DNA of 43,344 bases from Ruminiclostridium papyrosolvens C7 (GCF_000421965.1 NZ_ATAY01000011.1:1-43344); one strand, 5' to 3'. Positions 9,616-18,565 are shown, counted from the stretch's first letter. A program made the numbers and translations. The notes: generated by a model not told the origin, from the letters alone.

Positions 9616-10959
9616 ATGATTCACAAGTATACTATGTATGATACCAATATAGTCTTGGACGTAAACAGCGGTGCTGTACATGTATTTGATGATGCTGCTT
9701 TTGATGTAGTAGGTTTATATAAGAATGAAACAAGGAAACAGATAATTGAATCACTATCAGAAAAATACTCAGGACAAGTTATAGAAGATGCCTATGAGGA
9801 AATCTCTGAACTTGAATCCAAAGGCTTGCTTTTTAGTGAGGATGCATATTCCGATGCTTTAAATAAGTGGGAAAGAAAACCTGTAGTAAAGGCTTTATGT
9901 CTACATATTTGTCATGACTGTAACCTGAGATGCAAATATTGTTTTGCCTCCACAGGAAGTTTTGGCGGTCACAGAACTATGATGGATCTTGATACAGGCA
10001 AAAAAGCAATAGATTTTCTGATTGAAAAATCTGCAGGCAGACGTAATTTGGAAGTGGACTTTTTCGGCGGTGAGCCACTAATGAACTTCGACGTAGTAAA
10101 AGGTATAGTTGAGTATGCCAGGATCAGGGAAAAAGAATCTGGCAAGAATTTCAGATTTACTATTACTACAAATGCTGTATTATTAAATGAAGAAATAAAA
10201 GATTTTATTAATAAGAATATGCATAATGTGGTTCTTAGTATCGACGGACGTAAGGAAACAAATGACAAAATGAGGCCAAGAGTCGATGGCTCAGGAACTT
10301 ATGACAGAATACTTCCTAAAATCCAGGATATGGCTGAATCAAGAAATCAGGATAATTACTATGTAAGAGGTACTTTTACCAGGGAAAATCTTGATTTTTC
10401 CGAAGATGTACTTCATCTGGCAGATCAGGGATTCAAGCAAATTTCTATAGAGCCTGTTGTTGCTGCTAAGGATTCCGGTTATGACATCCGTGAACAGGAT
10501 CTTCCAAAACTTTTTGAAGAGTACGAAAACCTTGCAAGGGAATATGTAAAAAGAGATAGTGAAAAGTGTGGCTTTAATTTCTTCCATTTTATGATTGATT
10601 TACAGCAAGGACCCTGTGTCATCAAGAGACTTGGTGGATGTGGTTCAGGGCATGAATATCTTGCGGTTACGCCGGAAGGTGATTTATATCCTTGTCATCA
10701 GTTTGTGGGGGATGAGAAGTTTAAAATGGGCAATGTTCATGAAGGTGTATTCAATAGTGATTCTCAGAAGGATTTTCAAAAGTCAAATGTTTACACAAAA
10801 AAGGACTGCGCTGAATGTTGGGCTAAATTTTATTGCAGTGGTGGGTGTGCTGCAAATGCGTACCAGTTTAATAATGATATTAATGTTCCATACAAAATTG
10901 GTTGCGAACTTGAGAAAAAGAGAGTTGAATGTGCAATCTGGATAAAAACTCAAGAATAG
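9616..10959 (+). CDS. scfB: SCIFF radical SAM/SPASM maturase
   Basis: This 447-residue enzyme installs Cys-to-residue thioether links in the SCIFF peptide. Residues 1-80 look like a PqqD-type RiPP recognition element that would grip the peptide leader. The radical SAM cluster is C102-x3-C106-x2-C109, followed by FFGGEP at 149-154. The SPASM tail has C342, C360, then C398-x2-C401-x5-C407-x3-C411 and C430, the ligand pattern for two auxiliary 4Fe-4S clusters. Cys95 and Cys99 lie just before the SAM motif. The ATG is behind aggaggtcacttta. It follows the SCIFF gene and terminator. The next gene, a gamma-carbonic-anhydrase-like protein, starts 11 bases after its stop. Confidence 0.96.
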   Translation: MIHKYTMYDTNIVLDVNSGAVHVFDDAAFDVVGLYKNETRKQIIESLSEKYSGQVIEDAYEEISELESKGLLFSEDAYSDALNKWERKPVVKALCLHICHDCNLRCKYCFASTGSFGGHRTMMDLDTGKKAIDFLIEKSAGRRNLEVDFFGGEPLMNFDVVKGIVEYARIREKESGKNFRFTITTNAVLLNEEIKDFINKNMHNVVLSIDGRKETNDKMRPRVDGSGTYDRILPKIQDMAESRNQDNYYVRGTFTRENLDFSEDVLHLADQGFKQISIEPVVAAKDSGYDIREQDLPKLFEEYENLAREYVKRDSEKCGFNFFHFMIDLQQGPCVIKRLGGCGSGHEYLAVTPEGDLYPCHQFVGDEKFKMGNVHEGVFNSDSQKDFQKSNVYTKKDCAECWAKFYCSGGCAANAYQFNNDINVPYKIGCELEKKRVECAIWIKTQE

Positions 10960-10970
10960 AGGGGTTCATT

Positions 10971-11471
10971 GTGATAAAGGATTTTAACAACATCACACCT
11001 AAAATCCACGAAACTGCGTTTGTTGCACCGAACAGTACAGTTATTGGAGACGTAGTTTTGGGTGAAAATACAACTATCTGGTACAATGCAGTTTTAAGAG
11101 GAGACATCGATAGTATAGTTGTCGGTGATAATACAAATATACAGGAAGGCTGTATATTACATTGCAAAAAGGGTATCGAAGTGATACTGGGTTCTCATGT
11201 AACAATCGGGCACGGAGCAATTTTGCACAGCTGTCGTATAGGTAATAATACACTTGTAGGAATGGGTGCAATAGTACTTGACAGTGCGGAAATAGGCAAC
11301 AATTGTCTTGTAGCAGCCGGAAGCGTAGTTACACCAAGGACTAAGATACCTGATGGCTGTCTTGTTGCAGGCAGTCCGGCAGAAATCAAAAGGACACTGT
11401 CAGAGCAAGAAATTGCTGAAATTAAATGTAATGCAAATGAGTATATCAATCTATTAAAATACTACAAATAA
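10971..11471 (+). CDS. Gamma-class carbonic anhydrase family protein (hexapeptide repeat)
   Basis: The 166-residue protein is a left-handed beta-helix built from hexapeptide repeats (IGDVVLGENTTIWYNAVLRGD and onward). Three histidines in the ILHC, SHVTIGHG context are placed as the zinc ligands of gamma carbonic anhydrases. The N-terminal start is GTG at 10971 with agagggg upstream; longer in-frame starts would overlap the maturase gene and lack a ribosome site. Many such proteins (YrdA/PaaY group) have weak or unproven carbonic anhydrase activity, so catalysis is not assured. It is tightly linked to the SCIFF maturase and ends before a terminator. Confidence 0.9.
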   Translation: MIKDFNNITPKIHETAFVAPNSTVIGDVVLGENTTIWYNAVLRGDIDSIVVGDNTNIQEGCILHCKKGIEVILGSHVTIGHGAILHSCRIGNNTLVGMGAIVLDSAEIGNNCLVAAGSVVTPRTKIPDGCLVAGSPAEIKRTLSEQEIAEIKCNANEYINLLKYYK

Positions 11472-11487
11472 TATTTTTTTAGCAAAA

Positions 11488-11522
11488 GTGAATATCCTAA
11501 AATCACAGGATATTCATTTTAA
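11488..11522 (+). terminator. Terminator after the SCIFF maturase/carbonic-anhydrase pair
   Basis: Inverted repeat gaatatcct (11490-11498) and aggatattc (11507-11515) is followed by attttaaatt. It is modest in strength because the T tract is short. Confidence 0.65.
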
Positions 11523-11633
11523 ATTCATAATATATCTTACAAAGGATGACAATGTTTAAATTGATTAGTTGAATAATAAACTAAAATTAATTACTTAATT
11601 TGTAAATTTCTGTTTAATATTGAGACTTATTTA

Positions 11634-11662
11634 TTGACTAGCTTTTTTGTAAGTTATATAAT
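11634..11662 (+). promoter_or_regulatory. Near-consensus promoter of secD-secF
   Basis: TTGACT (11634-11639), 17 bases, then TATAAT (11657-11662). This is one base from full sigma-A consensus and lies about 32 bases upstream of the secD ribosome-binding region. Confidence 0.85.
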
Positions 11663-11700
11663 GGCGTAAGTGGATTATAATTTAAGGGGGAATACTACAA

Positions 11701-13029
11701 ATGAGAGGAAGCAACGCGGTTAAATTTTTCTCGATATTGCTTATCATCGGAATTTTAACCTGGATAGCAGCTTATGGTTCTATCCTGGGGTTTGAAATAC
11801 CTGGTGTTAAGGATATTAGAACAGGTATTGATATTCAGGGAGGCGTGGATGCTAGACTATATGCAGTAACCAAGGACAACAGCAAGGCAAAAGCTGAAGA
11901 TTTAGATGCTGCAAGAATTACCATAGGTAAGAGATTGGATTCTAAAAATATCTTTGATAGAGTTATCACTGTAGATAAAGATAAGGGATACATTCTGGTA
12001 CAAATACCACACAAAAAAGGTGAAGCATTCGATCCACAGAAGTCAATAGAAGAAATTGGTAAAACCGCATTATTAACCTTCCAAGAGGTTGACGAAAGTA
12101 AAAAAGATGCAAATGGGAATTATCTTCCAACCAACAAGATTATTCTTGAAGGTGGAGATGTAAAGGATGCCACTCCTGAAGTTGATGGTGAAAATGGTGG
12201 TTATTGTGTTTCACTGAAACTTTCATCAGAAGGTGGCAAAAAGTTTTCAGAAGCAACAGGAAGACTTATTGGAAAACCTATAGCAATCTTCATGGATAAT
12301 GATTTAATCAGTGCTCCAAACGTTCAGACACAAATAACCGGTACTTCTGCAAGAATTACTCTTGGTGGTACTGCAAGTGATGAACAAAGGGAAGAAGCTA
12401 AAAATCTTGCTGGTCTTATTAAGTCAGGTTCATTGCCATTTAAGTTAGAGGCCAGACAGGTTAATAATATTAGCCCTACCCTTGGATCTAACGCACTTAA
12501 TGTTAGTATAAATGCATTTATAGTTGCACTTATACTGATTTGTTTCTTTATGATATTCTATTACAGATTGCCGGGATTAATAGCAAGTATTGCCTTAATT
12601 CTCCATACAGTTATGGAATTACTGGCATTGTCCTGGACTCATATAATTGTTACTTTGCCGGGTATTGCGGGTCTCATACTGACAATAGGTATGGCCGTTG
12701 ATGCCAACGTTATAATATTTGAAAGAATCAAGGATGAACTTAAAAACGGAAAAACTCTTCATGCTGCAATTGATGTTGGATTTAAGAGAGCATTCTCAGC
12801 CGTGCTTGATTCTAACGTAACTACTCTTATTTCTGCCATAGTTTTATGGAAATTTGGTACAGGCCCTATACAGAGTTTTGCATATACTCTGGGAATAGGT
12901 GTTGTGTTAAGCTTTATAACCGCTGTAACTGCTTCCAGAATAATGCTGAAGTCGATACAGGATATAGAAGTTGCAAAACACCATTGGTTATATGGCGTAA
13001 GCATGAGAGGAGGAAAAGCAAATGGTTAA
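11701..13029 (+). CDS. secD: Protein translocase subunit SecD
   Basis: SecD is an RND-fold membrane protein that, with SecF, uses the proton or ion gradient to help complete protein export through SecYEG. The 442-residue protein has a first membrane helix at about 9-28, then the D1 motif GIDIQGGVDARL. A periplasmic-side domain with KPIAIFMDNDLISAPNV follows. Five more helices from about residue 265 include the conserved GMAVDANVIIFERIKDE. It is shorter than the E. coli protein, as usual in Firmicutes. The ATG lies behind aaggggga. The stop overlaps the secF start by 8 bases, implying translational coupling. Confidence 0.96.
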   Translation: MRGSNAVKFFSILLIIGILTWIAAYGSILGFEIPGVKDIRTGIDIQGGVDARLYAVTKDNSKAKAEDLDAARITIGKRLDSKNIFDRVITVDKDKGYILVQIPHKKGEAFDPQKSIEEIGKTALLTFQEVDESKKDANGNYLPTNKIILEGGDVKDATPEVDGENGGYCVSLKLSSEGGKKFSEATGRLIGKPIAIFMDNDLISAPNVQTQITGTSARITLGGTASDEQREEAKNLAGLIKSGSLPFKLEARQVNNISPTLGSNALNVSINAFIVALILICFFMIFYYRLPGLIASIALILHTVMELLALSWTHIIVTLPGIAGLILTIGMAVDANVIIFERIKDELKNGKTLHAAIDVGFKRAFSAVLDSNVTTLISAIVLWKFGTGPIQSFAYTLGIGVVLSFITAVTASRIMLKSIQDIEVAKHHWLYGVSMRGGKANG

Positions 13030-14002
13030 TTTATATGCTAAGAGATACTACTTTTTTATACTCTCAGCCCTAATTATTTTATCAGGTGTTGTTATGTATC
13101 TAGTTGAAGGCTTTAAACTGGACATTGAGTTTGAAGGCGGAACAATAATAGAAATGAGAGCAAATGATAAAATGTTTACTGAGGCAAACACTCAGGATTT
13201 ACAGACTAAAATCGCAGATTTTGTTACAAATACAATAAATAAACCTGCAAAGGTTCAGAAGTCAACTTCATATGATGTAAACGGCACAAACACTAAGAGC
13301 TTTGACATAATAACAATAAGCATAGGAAGTGAGAATACACTTTCAAACACTGAATTGACTAAGGTTGAAGAAGCAGTTGTAAAAGAGTTTAAGCTCAACG
13401 CTAAAGACGCTGTTGTCAGTGAAGAAAGTGTTGAACCATTCATTGGTAAGGAAATAATGAATAACGGCTTGAAAGCTGTTGTTATAGCTTTTGTATTGAT
13501 TATATTATATGTTTGGTACAGATTCAAAGCTATGTCTGGATTATCAGCCGGTGTATTTGCGGTTGTGGGAGTTTTGCATGACTTGCTGATAATGCTCTCT
13601 GTATATGTTATTTTCCAGATACCTTTAAATGAATCATTTATTGCTGCGATACTGACTGTTGTCGGATACTCAATGAATGATACAGTTATAATTTATGACC
13701 GTATCAGAGAAAACAACAGATTACTTAGGAAAGTGCCACTTCCTGAATTGGTAAACAGCAGTATAATTCAGACTTTAAACAGATCAATAAATACAGTTGT
13801 GACATCGTTAATAGCAATAACTACTGTATATATATTCTCTAGAGTAAACGGAATCAATTCAATGGAACAATTCAGCTTCCCGTTGATTATTGGTATTTCA
13901 GCAGGATGCTATTCATCGATATTTATTGCAAGCCCACTGTATGTAATGTGGAAGGAAAGTCAGAAAAAGAAGAAGATTTCCGGAAAACCTGCAAAAGCTT
14001 AA
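13022..14002 (+). CDS. secF: Protein translocase subunit SecF
   Basis: The 326-residue partner of SecD has one N-terminal membrane helix (about 10-30), the motif LDIEFEGGTIIEM, and a short extracellular region. Five helices follow with the SecF signature VVGYSMNDTVIIYDRIREN. It is read from an ATG inside the last codons of secD, preceded by gagaggaggaaa. The C-terminus is basic (QKKKKISGKPAKA), as expected for the cytoplasmic end. A terminator follows. SecD and SecF are kept as separate proteins here, unlike the fused SecDF of Bacillus. Confidence 0.96.
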   Translation: MVNLYAKRYYFFILSALIILSGVVMYLVEGFKLDIEFEGGTIIEMRANDKMFTEANTQDLQTKIADFVTNTINKPAKVQKSTSYDVNGTNTKSFDIITISIGSENTLSNTELTKVEEAVVKEFKLNAKDAVVSEESVEPFIGKEIMNNGLKAVVIAFVLIILYVWYRFKAMSGLSAGVFAVVGVLHDLLIMLSVYVIFQIPLNESFIAAILTVVGYSMNDTVIIYDRIRENNRLLRKVPLPELVNSSIIQTLNRSINTVVTSLIAITTVYIFSRVNGINSMEQFSFPLIIGISAGCYSSIFIASPLYVMWKESQKKKKISGKPAKA

Positions 14003-14013
14003 TAAATAAAAAT

Positions 14014-14050
14014 AGACTGTTGAACATTCACTTGTTCAGCAGTCTTTTTG
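14014..14050 (+). terminator. Terminator of secD-secF
   Basis: Stem agactgttgaac (14014-14025) pairs with gttcagcagtct (14034-14045) with one G-T pair and is followed by tttttg. Confidence 0.85.
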
Positions 14051-14062
14051 TTTGCCCTGATA

Positions 14063-14092
14063 TGAAAAATGCGGGCCCCGAAAGGGACCCGC
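14063..14092 (-). terminator. Terminator of the small membrane protein gene
   Basis: On the minus strand, gcgggtccc and ggggcccgc form a 9-bp GC-rich stem around tttc, followed by attttt. It lies 29 bases past the stop of the minus-strand gene. Confidence 0.8.
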
Positions 14093-14120
14093 TAAGCGGT
14101 TGTTAAGCTATGTGATGAAC

Positions 14121-14405
14121 TTAAGCCTTTTTTTTGATAACAATATCAATTACAAATGCTGCTATGAGAAATTCACACAAAACATAAAAGCTATTAATAA
14201 TAAAAGATGTTGCTGTACTATCAAAAATACTGCTATAGCTATTACTCATTCTGTTAATTATAAAAAATACCGTGCCTAATATTATCAATAAAAGTGCAGC
14301 CGGAGTGGCATATTTAATCATCTTTTTCGGTAAATCAGCCATATTGCATATAGCTGAACTTATCATACTAAGTTTGGCTTTTTTATCTTTTTGATTACTA
14401 TTCAT
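14121..14405 (-). CDS. Hypothetical small membrane protein
   Basis: I do not recognise this 94-residue protein. It has a charged N-terminus with several lysines, two predicted membrane helices (about residues 32-51 and 64-89), and ends in VIKKKA. The ATG is preceded by aggggggtaatag, a usable ribosome site, and a strong terminator follows the stop, both of which support it as a real gene. It is monocistronic and lies divergent from the 96-residue gene that follows. Confidence 0.7.
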   Translation of the reverse strand: MNSNQKDKKAKLSMISSAICNMADLPKKMIKYATPAALLLIILGTVFFIINRMSNSYSSIFDSTATSFIINSFYVLCEFLIAAFVIDIVIKKKA

Positions 14406-14710
14406 CTATTACCCCCCTAAATATTTAGACCTCTGACTATAAAGAAAAATTTTAAAGAGCATACATATACTTGTTTATAAGTACTTGTTTTATAAGATAA
14501 AAATGATTTTACGTACAAATAAAATAGTAACACTTAAAATTTAGAACAGCAATGTTAATAATTGATAATAATCCATTTTTCGACAAAATACATCAATCTG
14601 AGTAAATTTTTTATGTAAAGTTGGTCGAATTAGAATAAAACTTTTGTATAGTTTAATATATTCCAATATATTATAATTACCATAAAAAGATGCGAAGGAG
14701 GAGAGCGGGA
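14406..14710. other. Divergent intergenic region between two small hypothetical genes
   Basis: These 305 bases are very AT-rich and contain no supported gene. They must hold the promoters of the minus-strand membrane protein and the plus-strand 96-residue protein. I could not place either with confidence. The last part holds the ribosome site aaggaggag of the downstream gene. Confidence 0.5.
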
Positions 14711-15001
14711 ATGAGAGATTATGAAACAAATCTTATTTACTCAAAAAAAGTTGTTGTCTCCGAAGGTAAAGGAAAGGAATTATATCTCAAGTACTATCTT
14801 ATCGCAAGCGAACAGACTAATTCCACTACTACGTATGGTATACAGGTAATTATGGAATATGATAGAGGAGGAATTGAAAAGGCATTTATTCCGGATGTCC
14901 TCCCATCCAAAACAGGTATAAATAACCTCATTTACTTGCTATACTCAAATTCAGTTACTTCGGTAAGCGTTTATGATGTTATATATGACTGCATAGCATA
15001 A
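14711..15001 (+). CDS. Conserved small hypothetical protein (possibly DUF6514-like)
   Basis: The 96-residue soluble protein has no membrane segment and no cysteine-rich motif. It contains beta-rich stretches such as ELYLKYYLIAS and YGIQVIMEYDRGG, and ends in VYDVIYDCIA. It vaguely recalls small clostridial proteins of the DUF6514 type; this is from memory and uncertain. The ATG at 14711 has aaggaggag seven bases upstream; the in-frame ATG at 14690 overlaps that site. It is followed by a good terminator and is not co-transcribed with dnaG. Confidence 0.72.
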   Translation: MRDYETNLIYSKKVVVSEGKGKELYLKYYLIASEQTNSTTTYGIQVIMEYDRGGIEKAFIPDVLPSKTGINNLIYLLYSNSVTSVSVYDVIYDCIA

Positions 15002-15026
15002 AGATCAGTTGCTTTAATTGGATTAT

Positions 15027-15058
15027 AAAGTATGTTCTAACAGAACATGCTTTTTTTG
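15027..15058 (+). terminator. Terminator after the small hypothetical gene
   Basis: Stem agtatgttct pairs with agaacatgct around a 3-base loop and is followed by ttttttt. Confidence 0.83.
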
Positions 15059-15239
15059 TGCGATTTAAGGCTTAAATGATTGAATTTGTTATTAAAAATA
15101 TTATTAAAAAAGAAGGATTATTAATAATAATGTCGAACACATATTAAGTGATTTTGGCTAGGTTTAAAATAAATTATAGCAGATATGTCTATAATATTTG
15201 CATACGAGTAAAAATAAGTAGATAGGGATATTGAGCATA

Positions 15240-17057
15240 ATGGCAAATTTGTTTCCAGACGACCTTATTGAAGAAATAAGAGTAAGTAATGACATTGTCG
15301 ATGTTATATCGGAATATGTCAAGCTGGAGAAGAAAGGAAAGAATTTTTTTGGTAAATGTCCTTTTCATAACGAAAAGACAGCATCATTTTCTGTTGAACC
15401 TGTAAAACAGATATTTCATTGTTTTGGATGCGGTAAAGGCGGAAACGTTATACACTTTATTATGTCTATTGAAAATCTGGAATTTCCGGATGCCTTGAGG
15501 CTTCTTGCTGATAGGGCCAAAATTCAGATTCCTGATATAACTGAAGGTGTTCGTAATGACGAAAAAGCCGGATTAAAAAGGGAACTCTTGGATATAAACC
15601 TTGAAGCAGCGAGGTTTTTTAGAGATAACCTTAATAACGAAAAGAATACTCTTCCAAATTCATACTTAATGAGCAGGAAGATACAGAAACAAACTATAGC
15701 CAAGTTTGGTATAGGTTATGCCGAGGACAGATTTGATACACTTTATAAACACTTAAAGTCTAAAGGCTTTAGCGATTCATCCATTATAAAAAGTGGGCTC
15801 GTTATATATAAGGAAGAAAGTGGTAAAATTTACGATAGATTTAGAGGCAGGATTATGTTTCCCATATTTGATATAAGAGGAAATGTGATTGCCTTTGGAG
15901 GGAGAGTTCTTGATTCGTCTCAGCCAAAATACATGAATTCTCCTGAAACTGAAGTTTATCAAAAAGGTAAACACTTGTATGCCTTGAATTTTGCTAAAAG
16001 TGCTTGTTCCAAACAACTGATTTTATCTGAAGGTTACATGGATGTTATATCATTACACCAAAGTGGAATAATAAATTCAGTTGCTCCGTTAGGAACAGCA
16101 TTAACAGAAAATCAGGGCAGACTTTTGAAGAAGTACACTGAAGAAATAGTTCTTTCCTTTGATTCTGATTCAGCTGGCCAGGCTGCTGCATTCAGAAGCC
16201 TTGATTTATTGAATGAAATTGGCTGTAATGTTAGGGTTTTAACAATCCCATCAGGCAAAGACCCTGATGAGTTTATTAAAGCTCATGGAGTTACAGAGTT
16301 TAAACGACTTGTTGATAGATCCAAAGGTTTGCTTGATTTTAAGCTTGGTTCGCTAAAAAATGATATAGATACCTCAACAAATGAAGGAAAAGTTAGGTTT
16401 CTTGATAAAGCTGTACTTATATTGGACAAAATTGACAATAATGTAGAAAAAGAACTTTATGTAAAAAAATTATCTGAGGAGTTGGGTGTAAGTACACAAT
16501 CAATTTTATCAGAAATAGCAAAGCAGCAAAGAGACACAGATACAAATTTTAGAAAACAAGTACCAAGTAATAATAACTTTAGCCGAAATCCAATACGAAA
16601 GAGTACAGTTGTAAAAAATCAGGAAGAATGGTTAGTCAGACTGCAATTAATGCTGTTGGCAACTATATGCATCGATAATAGTGTATACTTTAGCATTAAA
16701 GATGTTGTTGATTGGGACAGATTCGAATCAGATGAAGTAAAAAATGCATTCGATTTTGCAGTCGAAAGAATTGAAAGTAAGGCAGGGATATTAACGGGTG
16801 AAATATTAAATAAACTTTCTCCCGGAATGGCAGAAAGTTTTGCAAATATAGTGCAGTCTCAGAGCATATTTGAGGATAATAAAAAAGCGGCTTTGGATAT
16901 AATTAGAAAGATAGACCTGTTTAGCTTGGAAGAAAGAAAAAATGAAATAATCGAGCTTAAAAAGAGAAGTGATCTGACAGAAGGAGATGTTGAATTATTA
17001 AATCGGGAATTAAGCAGTATTGTATCGAATATAGCTATAAAGAAAAAAGGTTTGTAA
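15240..17057 (+). CDS. dnaG: DNA primase
   Basis: DnaG makes the RNA primers for replication. The 605-residue protein has the N-terminal zinc site C40-x2-H43 with C61-x2-C64 (CPFH and CFGC). A TOPRIM domain follows with LSEGYMDVISLH and SFDSDSAGQAA, which carry the metal-binding acidic residues. A C-terminal helicase-interaction region completes it. The ATG at 15240 is about 11 bases from agggat; an in-frame TTG at 15231 is too close to that site. It is followed 25 bases later by rpoD, the usual primase-sigma factor pairing. Confidence 0.97.
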   Translation: MANLFPDDLIEEIRVSNDIVDVISEYVKLEKKGKNFFGKCPFHNEKTASFSVEPVKQIFHCFGCGKGGNVIHFIMSIENLEFPDALRLLADRAKIQIPDITEGVRNDEKAGLKRELLDINLEAARFFRDNLNNEKNTLPNSYLMSRKIQKQTIAKFGIGYAEDRFDTLYKHLKSKGFSDSSIIKSGLVIYKEESGKIYDRFRGRIMFPIFDIRGNVIAFGGRVLDSSQPKYMNSPETEVYQKGKHLYALNFAKSACSKQLILSEGYMDVISLHQSGIINSVAPLGTALTENQGRLLKKYTEEIVLSFDSDSAGQAAAFRSLDLLNEIGCNVRVLTIPSGKDPDEFIKAHGVTEFKRLVDRSKGLLDFKLGSLKNDIDTSTNEGKVRFLDKAVLILDKIDNNVEKELYVKKLSEELGVSTQSILSEIAKQQRDTDTNFRKQVPSNNNFSRNPIRKSTVVKNQEEWLVRLQLMLLATICIDNSVYFSIKDVVDWDRFESDEVKNAFDFAVERIESKAGILTGEILNKLSPGMAESFANIVQSQSIFEDNKKAALDIIRKIDLFSLEERKNEIIELKKRSDLTEGDVELLNRELSSIVSNIAIKKKGL

Positions 17058-17082
17058 TTGAGCTCGAAAGGAGGGGAAATAA

Positions 17083-18162
17083 GTGAAACATAGTCAGGAA
17101 AGTAGAAAGGCATTACTAAAAGAACTAATAGATAGAGGAAAGCAAAAGGGAATGCTAACCTACAAAGAGATTATGGATGCCTTTGAGGAAATCGAGCTTG
17201 AGCCGGAACACATTGAAAAAATTTACGAAACCCTTGAAACAATGGGAGTTGATGTTGTTGGCGATATTGAAGCTGAAATGGAAGAGATTCAGCTTACGGA
17301 CGAGGAACTTGATATTAGTATTCCAGAGGGCATAAGTATAGATGACCCTGTACGTATGTACCTTAAAGAAATTGGTAAAGTCCCCCTTTTATCAGCAGAT
17401 GAAGAAATTGATCTTGCTCATAGAATGGAAAATGGTGATATAGAAGCAAAAAGAAGATTAGCAGAAGCCAACTTAAGACTTGTTGTTAGTATAGCTAAAA
17501 GGTATGTTGGTAGAGGAATGCAGTTCCTTGACTTGATTCAGGAGGGCAATCTTGGATTAATTAAGGCAGTTGAAAAATTTGATTATAGAAGAGGTTTCAA
17601 ATTCAGTACCTATGCTACATGGTGGATAAGACAAGCTATCACAAGGGCAATTGCTGACCAGGCAAGGACTATACGTATTCCTGTTCATATGGTAGAAACC
17701 ATCAATAAATTGATTAGGGTTTCAAGGCAATTGTTGCAGGAATTGGGCAGAGAACCACAGCCTGATGAAATTGCAAAAGAAATTGGTATGTCTGTAGACA
17801 AGGTTCGTGAAATTATGAAAATTTCACAAGAGCCGGTATCGCTGGAAACTCCTATAGGAGAAGAGGAAGACAGTCATTTGGGTGACTTTATTCCCGATGA
17901 TGATGCTCCTGCACCTGCTGAAGCTGCTGCATTTACTTTGCTTAAAGAACAGCTTATTGACGTGCTGGACACTTTAACAGCACGTGAAGAGAAGGTTCTG
18001 AGGCTAAGATTTGGTTTGGATGATGGAAGGGCAAGAACTCTTGAGGAAGTTGGTAAGGAGTTTAACGTAACCAGAGAACGTATTCGTCAAATAGAGGCAA
18101 AAGCGTTAAGAAAATTAAGACATCCAAGCAGAAGCAAAAAGTTAAAGGATTATTTAGACTAA
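17083..18162 (+). CDS. rpoD: RNA polymerase primary sigma factor
   Basis: This is the housekeeping sigma-70 factor (sigma A). The 359-residue protein has region 1.1 at residues 1-65, and region 1.2 around [17 protein letters not shown]. Region 2 includes [20 protein letters not shown], which reads and melts the -10 box. Region 4 ends in [20 protein letters not shown], which reads the -35 box. It starts with GTG behind aaaggagggg. It is co-transcribed with dnaG and followed by a terminator. The promoters proposed elsewhere in the window fit the specificity of this factor. Confidence 0.98.
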   Translation: MKHSQESRKALLKELIDRGKQKGMLTYKEIMDAFEEIELEPEHIEKIYETLETMGVDVVGDIEAEMEEIQLTDEELDISIPEGISIDDPVRMYLKEIGKVPLLSADEEIDLAHRMENGDIEAKRRLAEANLRLVVSIAKRYVGRGMQFLDLIQEGNLGLIKAVEKFDYRRGFKFSTYATWWIRQAITRAIADQARTIRIPVHMVETINKLIRVSRQLLQELGREPQPDEIAKEIGMSVDKVREIMKISQEPVSLETPIGEEEDSHLGDFIPDDDAPAPAEAAAFTLLKEQLIDVLDTLTAREEKVLRLRFGLDDGRARTLEEVGKEFNVTRERIRQIEAKALRKLRHPSRSKKLKDYLD

Positions 18163-18170
18163 TCTATTGA

Positions 18171-18209
18171 CCCGCTATCCTCAATAATTCTAGGATAGGG
18201 GGTTTTTTT
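18171..18209 (+). terminator. Terminator of dnaG-rpoD
   Basis: Stem ctatcct (18175-18181) pairs with aggatag (18192-18198), extended by flanking c-rich and g-rich bases, and is followed by ttttttt. Confidence 0.85.
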
Positions 18210-18328
18210 GCACCTTGATAGCCATAATTTAGAAAACTAAAAATAATAGATATTGTTCGATTGGTTTAATATAAGTTAGAAAAACGACAATAAACTATTT
18301 AAATAGTCTATTTATGGTTATTTTGGTG

Positions 18329-18357
18329 TTGACCAGTTTAGAGTTCGTAAGTATAAT
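18329..18357 (+). promoter_or_regulatory. tRNA operon promoter
   Basis: TTGACC (18329-18334), 17 bases, TATAAT (18352-18357). It lies about 50 bases upstream of tRNA-Asn. Confidence 0.82.
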
Positions 18358-18408
18358 AGTTTATGTGCTCGCGAGAGCAAAGCCCTCAGATGAGTGGCAT
18401 AGAGATAT

Positions 18409-18484
18409 TCCTCAATAGCTCAGTCGGTAGAGCATGCGGCTGTTAACCGCAGGGTCGTAGGTTCAAGTCCTACTTGAGGAGCCA
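18409..18484 (+). tRNA. tRNA-Asn (GTT)
   Basis: The 76-base cloverleaf has acceptor arms tcctcaa and ttgagga, D stem gctc/gagc, anticodon loop ctgttaa (anticodon GTT), T arm gtagg-ttcaagt-cctac, and an encoded CCA end. It is the first of two tRNA genes in one transcript. Confidence 0.98.
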
Positions 18485-18488
18485 ATTC

Positions 18489-18565
18489 GGGCCTTTAGCT
18501 CAGTTGGTTAGAGCAACCGGCTCATAACCGGTTGGTCCGGGGTTCGAGTCCCTGAAGGCCCACCA
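18489..18565 (+). tRNA. tRNA with CAT anticodon (elongator Met most likely, or Ile2)
   Basis: The 77-base cloverleaf has acceptor arms gggcctt and aaggccc, anticodon stem accgg/ccggt with loop ctcataa, T arm cgggg-ttcgagt-ccctg, discriminator A and encoded CCA. It lacks the three consecutive G-C pairs at the anticodon stem of initiator tRNA. The CAT anticodon is shared by elongator Met and by Ile2, whose C34 is modified to lysidine. Sequence inspection cannot settle this. Confidence 0.93.

Noticed and set aside
10595..10945. Second frame inside the SCIFF maturase
   Set aside because: It overlaps the SPASM domain in another phase and has no independent start signal.
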